Source: Elusimicrobiota bacterium
Lineage (GTDB): Bacteria > Elusimicrobiota > Elusimicrobia > UBA1565 > UBA9628
Assembly: GCA_016212855.1 (NCBI GenBank)
Contig: JACRDP010000004.1
Coordinates: forward strand, 1-64,000
DNA length: 64,000 bases
Direction: 5' to 3'
Made by a program: the position numbers and the translations under genes. A model generated the notes under the pieces. It saw nothing but the letters and a program-made list of their open reading frames with translations. It was not told the origin of the DNA and did not search any database. Positions 50,847 to 58,618 of this stretch are shown piece after piece (positions within the stretch are counted from its first letter, which is position 1; the number at the start of each line of letters is the position of its first letter).

Positions 50847-52622
50847 GTGAAAGCCCTCGCGGCCCTCATCGCTATCGTCCTGGCGCTCGCCCCGGGAGCG
50901 CAGGCCGCCGTCGTGGAAGGGCGTATTTCCCTCACCGGCGAACTCGGCGGTGTTCGCGGCCTCGCACCGGCGATCACGCTGCAGATGCCGTCTCCTTCGC
51001 TCGCCGGAAGCGTCTCCCTCGCGCCGGCTTTGGCGCCCTCCTTCGCCGCTCCAGCGCCGGTTCTCGTTCCTGCCGCCGCCCCAGCGGCGGCCGTCTCCGC
51101 CGCTCCCACGACCGCCGTCCCGGCGATCCGGGCGGAGCATGTCGTCGACGTGCCGGTCGCCTGCGCGGAACGCTTCGCGGAGCTTCGCGCGGCCTTCGAT
51201 GAGAAGAGGCCGGAAGAAGTCCTCGCCGCGACCGGCGACTCCGGCGAAACTTCCCCCGGACTCGGCGCGAATACCGAAAACCGAAAGCCTGACACCGATG
51301 AGCCGCCGCGTCCGCCCGGCGGAAAGACCTTGTTCGGGTTCACGCGGCCGCTCGCGCTCTTTTTGGTCGCGGTGGTGCTGGCCCAGGTCGGGATCGAGTC
51401 GCAGAACGCGGCTTTGCCGTCGCTGATCGCGAAGATCTTCGGGAACATCTCGGTGGCGGCGGACATGGGCGTGGCCGCGTCGCTCGCCGACCTCGTGGGA
51501 ACGGTCCTCGCCCCGATCACGTCGAAGAGGCTCGGCCTCAAGCGCGGGTATCTGTGGAGCACCGGCCTGCGCGTCGCGACCGGCGGCCTGATCGCCGGGC
51601 TTTTGGCGGCGAACTGGCTGAGCCTGACGGGGCTGATGGCCCTGCTCGCGGCGGACTACACGCTGTACGGGATCTCCTACACTCTCGAGAAGAGCATCCC
51701 CGCGGTGATGGTCGGCCAGGACCAGGCGAAGCTCGAGAAGTACAAGGCCGCGCGCCAGACGGCGATCGAGGTCGTGGCCACGATCATCCCCATCGCGACG
51801 GGCGCCTTGATCGCGACGACGGGCTTCCTGCCCGCCTTGATCGCATTCCCCGTGGCGATGGTCGCCGCGATCGTCATGGTGTCCATGACGCTGAACATTC
51901 CGAAGAAAATCGCCGGCGTCGCGCACTTCGAACTTCCCGGGCCGCAGAAGGGCTCGTCGTTGACTTACTTCAAGCATCTGGGCAAAGGCGTGGCCTTGGT
52001 CTGGCGCACGCCGACCTTGCTGTACAGCCTGCTCGCTTACGCGCTCGTGTACACGCCGATGCAGATCGTTTACTGGTTCCTGGCGCCGGCCTTCGGCCTG
52101 CACCTGACGGCGAATCCGGCGACGGCGGCGGCGGTCGCGGGGACGATCACCGGGCTGTACAGCTTCGGCTCGATCATCGGCGCGCTGATCATGGTGCGCT
52201 CTCAGCGCAAAGAGCGCGACGCCCCGCAGATGCGCAAGTCCATGCTGCGCTGGACGGCCGCGACGGCGGTCGGGATGCTGCTGTTCGCAAGCCTAGCCCT
52301 ACCCGCGTGGACCTGGGCCACTTTGACTTTGCCCGCGCTCGCTTTGCTTTTCTTCGGCATTCCCGAGACCATCGCCCGGCTCAAGCTGGAGAGCTACTTC
52401 CAATCGCAGGCACCCAAGGGCGCGGTCGACGACTCGACGGCCGTGCTGGAGGGCTGCGCCAGCGTGATGATCGCGATCGGGCTGTGGTGGGCCGGGAAGG
52501 TACTGGCCGGGGCTCACATCGCCGGCTTCGGCTGGCTCATGCTCGCGGCGGCGCCGCTGGCGATTCCCCTGCTGATTCTGACCTGGGCTCTCGCCCGGGC
52601 TTCGCGCAAGCTCGTCCCATAA
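50847..52622 (+). CDS. Exported Pro-rich leader fused to MFS transporter
   Basis: 591 residues from GTG. Signal peptide (1 to about 20, GAQAAV), Pro/Ala/Ser/Leu-rich stretch (35-95), AAFDEKR (115-121, a divergent form of the FDG motif), a Pro/Thr linker (about 130-160), then about 12 membrane helices with MFS marks such as TSKRLGLKRGYLWSTGLR. MFS carriers normally have a cytoplasmic N-terminus and no cleavable signal, so this topology is unusual. Substrate unknown. Confidence 0.8.
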   Translation: MKALAALIAIVLALAPGAQAAVVEGRISLTGELGGVRGLAPAITLQMPSPSLAGSVSLAPALAPSFAAPAPVLVPAAAPAAAVSAAPTTAVPAIRAEHVVDVPVACAERFAELRAAFDEKRPEEVLAATGDSGETSPGLGANTENRKPDTDEPPRPPGGKTLFGFTRPLALFLVAVVLAQVGIESQNAALPSLIAKIFGNISVAADMGVAASLADLVGTVLAPITSKRLGLKRGYLWSTGLRVATGGLIAGLLAANWLSLTGLMALLAADYTLYGISYTLEKSIPAVMVGQDQAKLEKYKAARQTAIEVVATIIPIATGALIATTGFLPALIAFPVAMVAAIVMVSMTLNIPKKIAGVAHFELPGPQKGSSLTYFKHLGKGVALVWRTPTLLYSLLAYALVYTPMQIVYWFLAPAFGLHLTANPATAAAVAGTITGLYSFGSIIGALIMVRSQRKERDAPQMRKSMLRWTAATAVGMLLFASLALPAWTWATLTLPALALLFFGIPETIARLKLESYFQSQAPKGAVDDSTAVLEGCASVMIAIGLWWAGKVLAGAHIAGFGWLMLAAAPLAIPLLILTWALARASRKLVP

Positions 52623-52702
52623 GACCCAACGCGGGTCCGTGTCCAAAGACCTTTGGACAGCGCGACGCGCGATGAATTAATCTCTCCGTCCGCCGAGGAT
52701 AG

Positions 52703-52726
52703 CCGACCGGGCCGCACGCCGGTCGG
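52703..52726 (+). promoter_or_regulatory. 5' leader hairpin before lytic transglycosylase
   Basis: CCGACCGG pairs perfectly with CCGGTCGG across an 8-nt loop, four bases before GGAG (52730-52733) of the gene at 52740. A candidate promoter upstream is TGGACA-N18-TAATCT (about 52654-52683). Confidence 0.5.
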
Positions 52727-52739
52727 CGTGGAGAATCAT

Positions 52740-53516
52740 ATGCACCCCTCAGCGTATCTCGCCGCCGCGCTCGTCTTCGCCGTCCCCACGAGCGTTTTCT
52801 GCACCGACGTGAGAGCCGGGCGCTCCGAAGCGCTGTACGCGCTCAACACCGTGTCCTTCCTGGTCCCGGCCGGCTATGAGTTCGGCCGCTTCTTCGACGC
52901 GGCCGCGCGCCGCCCGATGGAGGCTCTGAGCATGCCGAAGGCGGGCATTCCCCGGGGGCGCCCCATCGCTCAGGAGCGGCTCTCGAAGCCTTTTCCCTTC
53001 GTGCTCGACATCCCGACGGTGCCGCCGATGCCCTTCGAGCGGACTTTCAACCGGCTCGTGCTCAAGCGCGAGACGACCGGCTACGACGGCCTCATCTCGC
53101 GCTACGCGGAGCAGGCGGGCCTGGACCCGCGCCTGGTGAAGTCGGTGATCGCGGCCGAATCGGAGTTCACGGCGAAGGCCGTGAGCCCGGCGGGAGCGCT
53201 GGGGCTCATGCAGGTGATGCCCGCGACGGCGAATTGGATGGGGATCGCGGGCTCCTCGCTGTTCGATCCCGAGGAGAACATCCGGGCAGGGACGAGCTAC
53301 CTGACCTATCTGTTCGGGCGCGCTTGGAAGCGCTACCACCTCGAGGGCGTGGCGTATCGCAACGCTCCCCGATGGGTCATCCAGCGCGTGATCGCGGCCT
53401 ACAACGCGGGGCCGAAGTTCCTCGCGCACCGGCGGCTTTACGCGCAGACGCGCGATTACGTCCGGAAGGTGATCCTGTTCTACCGCTCGAAGGTCACCGA
53501 GCTCGCCGCGCGCTGA
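52740..53516 (+). CDS. Exported lytic transglycosylase (SLT type)
   Basis: 258 residues. Signal peptide 1 to about 20 (an atypical Cys 21 follows). The SLT domain (about 112-245) has AAESEFTAKAVSPAGALGLM with catalytic Glu 140, then MQVMPATA and AYNAG near 220: the goose-lysozyme-like muramidase signature. Cleaves peptidoglycan to 1,6-anhydromuropeptides. FFDAAARR at 51-58 recalls the FDG motif of the leader family. Start ATG 52740 follows GGAG at six bases. Confidence 0.88.
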   Translation: MHPSAYLAAALVFAVPTSVFCTDVRAGRSEALYALNTVSFLVPAGYEFGRFFDAAARRPMEALSMPKAGIPRGRPIAQERLSKPFPFVLDIPTVPPMPFERTFNRLVLKRETTGYDGLISRYAEQAGLDPRLVKSVIAAESEFTAKAVSPAGALGLMQVMPATANWMGIAGSSLFDPEENIRAGTSYLTYLFGRAWKRYHLEGVAYRNAPRWVIQRVIAAYNAGPKFLAHRRLYAQTRDYVRKVILFYRSKVTELAAR

Positions 53517-53583
53517 CAACAACCGTCCCCGAGGACGGCTGAATCGCGTTTTCGATCATTCCTCCTGCACCGGCGCGAGTACG

Positions 53584-53979
53584 CTAAGCTCGCTTTGCGC
53601 GCGCAACGACGCACTTGATGCCGAGCGCCATCAGGGCGAGGCGCGTCGCGGGACCCGGTTCGGGCTTGAGCTTGGCCGCGACCTGCCCGAGGATCGCGTC
53701 GGCAGCGGCGAAGTCGTCCCGCCCTAAGGCCCGGCTCGCGGCGGTCAGCGCGACGCGCGCCGCCTCCGTCTCCCCCGCCGTCAGGCCCGCGACCTCGAGC
53801 CACGCCTCGGCGCCGTCGGCCAAAATGAGCTCGCAATCTTTTAGCGCTACCTCCGTAAAAAGGCGCATCATCAGGCGCGCGGCCTCGACCGCGTCGCCGA
53901 GAAGGGCTTTTTTCTGGGCGAGTACGAGGAGCTCGCCCCAGGCCTCGACCGAATCGAGGACCTTGGGCTCGTCCGGCAT
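53584..53979 (-). CDS. Small helical protein, unknown
   Basis: 131 residues, Ala-rich, wholly helical in appearance (AWGELLVLAQKKALLGDAVE), ending in a basic tail. Not exported. No family known. Three bases after the tautomerase gene stop on the same strand, so the two are co-transcribed. Confidence 0.6.
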   Translation of the reverse strand: MPDEPKVLDSVEAWGELLVLAQKKALLGDAVEAARLMMRLFTEVALKDCELILADGAEAWLEVAGLTAGETEAARVALTAASRALGRDDFAAADAILGQVAAKLKPEPGPATRLALMALGIKCVVARAKRA

Positions 53980-53982
53980 GGT

Positions 53983-54183
53983 CTAGGCCCCGCGCTTCTT
54001 GCGCGCGGCCACGGTCTCGCCGGCGATGCCCCAGGAATCGGGGGCGATCTCCTCGATGACGACGTGGGTCGTCGCGGGATTCTTGCCGAGGACCTCGGCG
54101 GCGAGCGCGGTGACGCGCTTAATAAAGTCGGCTTTCTGCTCGGCGGTGGGGCCGGGGGTCATCTTGACGTTGATGAAGGGCAT
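53983..54183 (-). CDS. 4-oxalocrotonate tautomerase family protein
   Basis: 66 residues. Mature N-terminal Pro (MPFINVKMTPG) is the catalytic base; THVVIEEIAPDSWGIAG is the family C-terminal half. Catalyses enol-keto shifts; the substrate is unknown. Confidence 0.88.
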   Translation of the reverse strand: MPFINVKMTPGPTAEQKADFIKRVTALAAEVLGKNPATTHVVIEEIAPDSWGIAGETVAARKKRGA

Positions 54184-54188
54184 GCCTC

Positions 54189-54194
54189 ATTTTA
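54189..54194 (-). promoter_or_regulatory. Leaderless-type -10 box (TAAAAT)
   Basis: Reverse strand TAAAAT, 5-nt spacer, ATG at 54183. Confidence 0.5.
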
Positions 54195-54228
54195 GCAAAC
54201 CGCCCCCCGGCCCGACCGAGCTGAGAAA

Positions 54229-54705
54229 CTAGCGGCCGCCGCCGCGAGGTCCGTCCGCGCGCCGCTGCATGCGTTCGCCGCGACGTTCCATCCGCTCGCC
54301 CCGGCGTTCCATGCGCTCGCCCCGGCGTTCCATGCGCTCGCCCCGGCGTTCCGCGCGCTCGCCGCGACGCTCCACGCGTTCGCCGCGACGCTCCAGACGC
54401 TCGCCGCGATTCTCCAGCTTTTCGCCGCGGTTCTCGACTCTCTCTCCCTTATTCTCCAGCTTCTCGCCGCGGTTCTCCATGGCGTTGCGGAAGCGCTCGC
54501 GGAAGTGCGGGTGCTCGGCCAGAAACTTTTTCTTGTCCTCGGCGCTCATATTCTGGAAGCGGTTGTAGATCTTCCGTAAGTTGGGCCCGTCCTGCCCGCC
54601 CTCCTCATTCTGAGCGGGAGCGGCGGCGTCTTCGGCTTGAACCCAAGCCGCTCCCAGGCACAGCATGCCGGTCGCGGCCAGAAACAACGACAGTAAGTGT
54701 CTCAT
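54229..54705 (-). CDS. Exported Arg/Glu heptad-repeat protein
   Basis: 158 residues. Signal peptide 1 to about 24 (WVQAED), a region like the PxxRRxLAEHP helical proteins (RFQNMSAEDKKKFLAEHP), then about ten heptads of the type ERRGERM running to the C-terminus. Very highly charged; likely a long single helix or disordered. Its promoter is conventional (TACAGT about 20 nt upstream, AGGAGA Shine-Dalgarno). Divergent from the ECF sigma gene. Confidence 0.75.
   Translation of the reverse strand: MRHLLSLFLAATGMLCLGAAWVQAEDAAAPAQNEEGGQDGPNLRKIYNRFQNMSAEDKKKFLAEHPHFRERFRNAMENRGEKLENKGERVENRGEKLENRGERLERRGERVERRGERAERRGERMERRGERMERRGERMERRGERMQRRADGPRGGGR
54267..54480. repeat. 21-bp tandem repeats encoding heptads
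   Basis: About ten head-to-tail 21-bp units, three nearly identical (around 54288-54350) and diverging toward 54480. Likely to vary in copy number. Confidence 0.85.
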
Positions 54706-54813
54706 TCGATTTCTCCTTTGCTACTGTACACCCATGACGCGCGGGCCTTCCGGCGGGTTTAGTCACTTTTTCGGCACTAAACCCCTTTGGCCCCCCCGGC
54801 GTCCTTAATAGGG

Positions 54814-55392
54814 ATGGAGGATCGGGACCGGCGGTTGATCAAGAACGTCGCCGCGGGCGACGAGGCCGCTCTCGAAGAACTCATGAAAGCCCATATGCCC
54901 TCGGTTCACGCGGTGGCGCGGCGCCTGCTCGGCGACGACGCCTTGGCCGACGACGCCGCCCAGGAGACCTTCCTGGCCGTGTGGCGCAGCGCGTCGACCT
55001 ACCGCGGGGACGCCCCGGTCAGGGCCTGGCTGCACCGCATCGCGCTGAACAAGGCGCGCTCCGCGGCGCGCTGGCGCTCGGTGCGGCGCTGGCTGAGCCT
55101 CGACGCGTTGGTCAACAACGAACCCGATTCAGCGACCTTGGCCGATTCGATTCCCGATAAGGCGGCTGAGGCCGACCCCGCCCGTGAAAATGAGCGTTCC
55201 GACCGCGCCGAGCGCCTGCGCGCGGCGGTCGAATCCCTGCCCCCGCGTCAGAAGGAAATGATCCTCCTGCGCCTCGAGGGCCTGGAGGTCGGCGAGATCG
55301 CCGTCGCCGTGGGCGCCGCCGAGGGCACGGTGAAGGCGACCTTGCACCAGGCCCGGGCGAACCTCGAACGCCTATTGAAGGAGGCGCCGTGA
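54814..55392 (+). CDS. ECF-type RNA polymerase sigma factor
   Basis: 192 residues. Region 2 is visible in LEELMKAHMPSVHAVARRLL and DDAAQETFLAVWR (about 20-65); region 4 near 140-190 in LPPRQKEMILLRLEGLEVGE and VGAAEGTVKATLHQARANLE. An acidic linker separates them. Candidate recogniser of the three GGAACTT-N16 promoters (inference). Start ATG 54814 removes a non-conserved upstream extension. The following gene overlaps it by four bases (GTGA). Confidence 0.92.
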   Translation: MEDRDRRLIKNVAAGDEAALEELMKAHMPSVHAVARRLLGDDALADDAAQETFLAVWRSASTYRGDAPVRAWLHRIALNKARSAARWRSVRRWLSLDALVNNEPDSATLADSIPDKAAEADPARENERSDRAERLRAAVESLPPRQKEMILLRLEGLEVGEIAVAVGAAEGTVKATLHQARANLERLLKEAP

Positions 55393-55703
55393 GCGATCCC
55401 TTCTGGGACGACTTGAACAAGGCGCTCCCCCGCGCGCGGCGCGGCGAGGCGGGCTGGGCGCATCAGCGCGCGCAGGTGCTGGCGCTCGTTCGCGGGGGCC
55501 GCGCGCCCCGCCGCGCCGCGGGCGTTCTGGCGGCCGGACTGGCGGCGGCCGCGCTCGTCCTCGTCTTCCGGCACAAGCCCGCCGCCCCGCCGGAAGCGCC
55601 GTCGGCCGCGATGCCGGCCGAAGATCTCGATTTCCTCGAATCGGCGCCCCTGCTCGAGCATCTCGACGAGTTGGAAGACGCCCCGGAGCTCGACCACGCA
55701 TGA
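55389..55703 (+). CDS. Single-pass membrane protein, putative anti-sigma factor
   Basis: 104 residues from GTG. A cytoplasmic start (about 1-42), one membrane helix (43-60), and a short acidic outer tail ending LLEHLDELEDAPELDHA. Size, topology and coupling to the sigma gene suit an anti-sigma factor, though no zinc-finger Cys/His motif is present. Confidence 0.6.
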   Translation: MSDPFWDDLNKALPRARRGEAGWAHQRAQVLALVRGGRAPRRAAGVLAAGLAAAALVLVFRHKPAAPPEAPSAAMPAEDLDFLESAPLLEHLDELEDAPELDHA

Positions 55704-55855
55704 ACGCCATCGAACTGATCGTGACGTCCGCTTTGCTCGGCGCGAGCCTCGTCGCCAAGCATGAGGCCCTCGCGCACCCGCCGGCGGAGCTTCTCGAGAA
55801 CATCGACTTCCTCGACGACCTGCCCCTGATCGAGGGCGGCTCGGAGGCCCCGTGA
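55700..55855 (+). CDS. 51-residue membrane microprotein
   Basis: ATG 55700 overlaps the previous stop (ATGA) and its own TGA overlaps the next GTG (GTGA), so it is very probably translated. A hydrophobic N-terminus (MNAIELIVTSALLGASLVA) is followed by ELLENIDFLDDLPLIEGG, an acidic tail similar to that of the preceding protein (DFLESAPLLEHLDEL). Confidence 0.6.
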   Translation: MNAIELIVTSALLGASLVAKHEALAHPPAELLENIDFLDDLPLIEGGSEAP

Positions 55856-56283
55856 GATTTTTACTGCTCGCCGTCCTGCTCGCCTGTCCCGCCGCCGCGC
55901 ACGCGCAGGACGACAAGCGCGCCCGCTGGGAGGCCATGACGCCGGCCGAGCGCGCGCGCGTCGTGGAGAATTTCCAGCGCTGGAAGGCCATGCCGCCGGA
56001 GCGCCGCGCGGAGCTGAAGGAAAGCCACCGGCGCTTCTCCGCTTTGCCCCCGGAAGAGAAGCAGGCCCTGCGCCAGCGCTGGAAGCGCTTTCAGAAGCTC
56101 GAGCCCGCGCAGCGCGAGCGCCTGCGCGAGCGCTTCCGCCGGCTTAAGGAGATGGCCCCCGAGAAGCGCGAGCGCTTCCTGCGCGAGCGCCGCGAAATGC
56201 GCGAACAAAGACGCGAGCAGCGCGGAGACCGCGGAGAACGCCGCGAGCGGCGCGAAGGCGGGCCGAAACGCCGCGGCCGTTAG
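55852..56283 (+). CDS. Exported DUF3106-like charged helical protein
   Basis: 143 residues from GTG. Signal peptide 1-19 (AHAQD), then repeats of the form RWEAMTPAERARVVENFQRW, RWKAMPPERR, RWKRFQKLEPAQR, typical of DUF3106, and an Arg/Glu-rich tail. Fourth gene of the sigma operon; probably an envelope target or sensor of this pathway. Confidence 0.75.
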   Translation: MRFLLLAVLLACPAAAHAQDDKRARWEAMTPAERARVVENFQRWKAMPPERRAELKESHRRFSALPPEEKQALRQRWKRFQKLEPAQRERLRERFRRLKEMAPEKRERFLRERREMREQRREQRGDRGERRERREGGPKRRGR

Positions 56284-56286
56284 ACC

Positions 56287-57993
56287 TTAGCGCCGGCCGT
56301 GCTTGCGGCCGCCGCCCTGATGCTTCTGCATCCGCGCCCACTCGTCCGCGTCCATGGGCTCCTGGTTATACAGGTCGGGGTTTTCGCCGGGGTGGCTGTT
56401 CACGAAGATGAAGGAGACGGGGAAGCCGAACTCTTTGCTGAGGGCCGGGCCGGCCGTCTTCAGATACTCCAGCAGTTCCCCCTGACGCGGGTCCTTCCAG
56501 ACGAGAATTCCCTTCTTGGCGGCGCGACGATCGGAGCCGCCCACGTCGACGGAGAAGATCACCTTCAGCGGGGCGCCGAGGCTTTTCTCGATGAGAGCGC
56601 GGTTCTCGCGGTAGATGCGCAGCTTGTAGAGGAAGGTCTCCTCCATCGTCTTCATAATCGGCATCCACACGCGCGTGGACTTGTCTTCCCAGAGCGTGAC
56701 CTCGCCGTCGCGGCCGACGGTAACGGCGTCGAACTCGGTCTTGTACTCCTCGATGATCCGGCCGTCGGGCATGACCTTCGGGCCGAAGAAGTCGCGACCG
56801 GCCTGGGTGATCTTGAGGCCCATCCCCAGACGGATCTTGTGCGAGTTGAGCTCGTGGCCGACGCCGACCGTGCGGCTGTAGGTCACGCCGTCCAGGATGC
56901 CCATGAGGCCGTCGGGCTGGTCGCGAAACTTCTCCACCATGCGGTTGTACTCGGCGCGCAGCACGGAGGACTCGAGCTTGGGCTCGGTGACGAAGTTGAA
57001 GATGAAACGGCCGCCCGTCTCGGCGCTGATTTTATCGGCCTTGACGCGCAGGGCGTCCTCGATCTGCTTATAGCCCTGAGTGACGAAGGTGAGTTCGACC
57101 TGCTTGAAACGGGTCTGGTATTCCGTCTCGGCCAGTCCGCCGGCGGCGAAGTCCTGCTTGGCCTGGTCGAGGTACTTGCTGGCGCGGCGGATGCCCTCGC
57201 CGATCTCGGAGTCTTCGTTGCCGCGGCCGGGGTGGAAGTACACGCGGTGCGTGTGCACCGCAATCGCCGAGCCGTCGGCGTCGGTGAGGATCGCGTCGAG
57301 CCAGTTGCGCGTTCCTTCGAGGTGGACGCTCGAGGCCTCGAGCTGGCGGCTGGTCGCGGCCTTCTCGGCGGCGACGAGCTTCACGCGCCCCTCGTCGTAG
57401 GCGTCGTCCATCACGTCCGTCACGTCGGCCACGTCGATGACCGGCGAGAGCTCGGCGACCATATTCTCGATCCACCGCGATTGCTCGGCGACGCGGCCGG
57501 CGACGTACACGCCGTCGGCGTTCTTGGTGAAGCTCTTGGGGCCCTGGCCGCGCTCGGACGCGGCGACCGGAGCGGCGGCGCGTTGGCGGCCGCCGTCGAA
57601 GAACTCGCGGCCGTTGCCGCGGTCGTCGCGATCGCGCTTGGACGCGGCGGAAAGATTGAGGGCTTCGAGCGCCGGAGCGACTTTTTCCGCGGGCGTGACG
57701 GGCTTGGCCGCGTCGGGAATCGCGGCCGTGGGCGCGACGGCGACCGCGAACGCGGACGGGACGGCGAGCGCCGGCGAGGGAAGGACCGCGAGCGACGGCG
57801 TCAGAGAGAGCATCGGCGACAGCGAGAGGCCGGGCGTGATGCCCGGAGCGCCCGGCATGGCGCCGGGGACGGCAAGTCCGCCGCCGAGCGACGGCGTCAA
57901 GGTGACGCGGGGAACCGAGACGTTCTGGGCGAAGGCGGGGAAGGACAGTCCGGCCAACAGCAAGGACAGGAGGACCCGAGGAGTTCGGTTCAT
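56287..57993 (-). CDS. Exported protein with Pro-rich leader and PD-(D/E)XK-like core
   Basis: 568 residues. Signal peptide (1-22, PAFAQ), Pro/Leu/Ser/Gly-rich stretch (28-105) with repeated LTPSL/LSPML units, FFDG (131-134), then a helical domain (about 160-350) and a C-terminal core with EFDAV (420-424) and LWEDKST (434-440). The spacing of E420/D422 and E436-x-K438 on adjacent strands is that of PD-(D/E)XK nucleases. An exported nuclease is thus possible; no family match is known to me. ATG 57993 follows TACCTT. Confidence 0.7.
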   Translation of the reverse strand: MNRTPRVLLSLLLAGLSFPAFAQNVSVPRVTLTPSLGGGLAVPGAMPGAPGITPGLSLSPMLSLTPSLAVLPSPALAVPSAFAVAVAPTAAIPDAAKPVTPAEKVAPALEALNLSAASKRDRDDRGNGREFFDGGRQRAAAPVAASERGQGPKSFTKNADGVYVAGRVAEQSRWIENMVAELSPVIDVADVTDVMDDAYDEGRVKLVAAEKAATSRQLEASSVHLEGTRNWLDAILTDADGSAIAVHTHRVYFHPGRGNEDSEIGEGIRRASKYLDQAKQDFAAGGLAETEYQTRFKQVELTFVTQGYKQIEDALRVKADKISAETGGRFIFNFVTEPKLESSVLRAEYNRMVEKFRDQPDGLMGILDGVTYSRTVGVGHELNSHKIRLGMGLKITQAGRDFFGPKVMPDGRIIEEYKTEFDAVTVGRDGEVTLWEDKSTRVWMPIMKTMEETFLYKLRIYRENRALIEKSLGAPLKVIFSVDVGGSDRRAAKKGILVWKDPRQGELLEYLKTAGPALSKEFGFPVSFIFVNSHPGENPDLYNQEPMDADEWARMQKHQGGGRKHGRR

Positions 57994-57999
57994 ATAGGA

Positions 58000-58005
58000 A
58001 AGGTA
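58000..58005 (-). promoter_or_regulatory. Leaderless-type -10 box (TACCTT)
   Basis: Reverse strand TACCTT, 6-nt spacer, ATG at 57993. Confidence 0.5.
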
Positions 58006-58069
58006 GCAGGACCGCGAGACTTTTCGTTGGGCCAAAAGGGCCGCGGGCCGACGACAAGAGGCCTACCTC

Positions 58070-58127
58070 GGACCTCTCTCTTTTTGGTTCTTTGCTTTAA
58101 AGCAAAGAACCAATAGAGCGAAGGTCC
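58070..58127. repeat. 58-base hairpin with perfect 30-base palindrome
   Basis: Outer GGACCT/AGGTCC stem; inside, 58084-58113 is a perfect palindrome centred on TTTAAA (arm TTGGTTCTTTGCTTT). It lies between the divergent genes starting at 57993 and 58169. Confidence 0.7.
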
Positions 58128-58156
58128 GGCGCCTTGACCAATCGACGGTCAGGGGA

Positions 58157-58162
58157 TACGCT
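58157..58162 (+). promoter_or_regulatory. Leaderless-type -10 box (TACGCT)
   Basis: TACGCT, 6-nt spacer, ATG at 58169. Confidence 0.5.
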
Positions 58163-58168
58163 AATGGC

Positions 58169-58618
58169 ATGAGAGCCCTTTTATTGGCGGCGATCGCGGC
58201 GGCGGGGGCGTGCGGCTACGTGAGCTTCGGCCGCAAGGTCGGCGACGACGAGCTGCGCCTGCGCTCGAGCGTGCGCGCCTACTACGACGAAGTCGTCCTG
58301 GCCTTCGCCGCGGGTAACGCCGACTCGCTGACTTTGCTGTTCGAAGCGTCGATCACCAAGCCGATGACCCACGACCAGATCCAGGCCTGGGGCGTGAAGT
58401 TCTTCAAGGAGAACGGCCCGGCGTCGTTCAAGATCGACCGCGTCGAGTACGAACGTCTCGGCTACGAGAACGCGGTCGTATTGCTCACGTACCACGTGGA
58501 GACGAAAAGCGGCAAGGGAAACTTCGGCGGGACCGAGCGCGACACGTTGACCAAGCGCGGGAAGCGCTGGGTCATCACCGAGTGGGAGAAGGCCGAGGCG
58601 CCGAAAGGCGCTCCTTGA
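58169..58618 (+). CDS. Exported small NTF2-like protein
   Basis: 149 residues. N-terminal signal region (1-16) with a possible lipobox AGAC. The rest (RSSVRAYYDEVVLAFAAGNA, then SKGKGNFGGTERDTLTKRG-like strands and WVITEWEKA) suggests the cone-shaped NTF2/SnoaL fold. Ligand unknown. Its last 44 bases overlap the 3' end of the reverse ATP-grasp gene. Confidence 0.65.
   Translation: MRALLLAAIAAAGACGYVSFGRKVGDDELRLRSSVRAYYDEVVLAFAAGNADSLTLLFEASITKPMTHDQIQAWGVKFFKENGPASFKIDRVEYERLGYENAVVLLTYHVETKSGKGNFGGTERDTLTKRGKRWVITEWEKAEAPKGAP

Noticed and set aside
51270-51297. Fourth copy of the 30-bp repeat inside the MFS gene
   Set aside because: Only GCCTGACACC and a short CGAAAA stretch match; too weak to list as a copy.
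54267-54480. CRISPR-like array
   Set aside because: The 21-bp repeats are contiguous, without spacers, and in frame within a coding gene.
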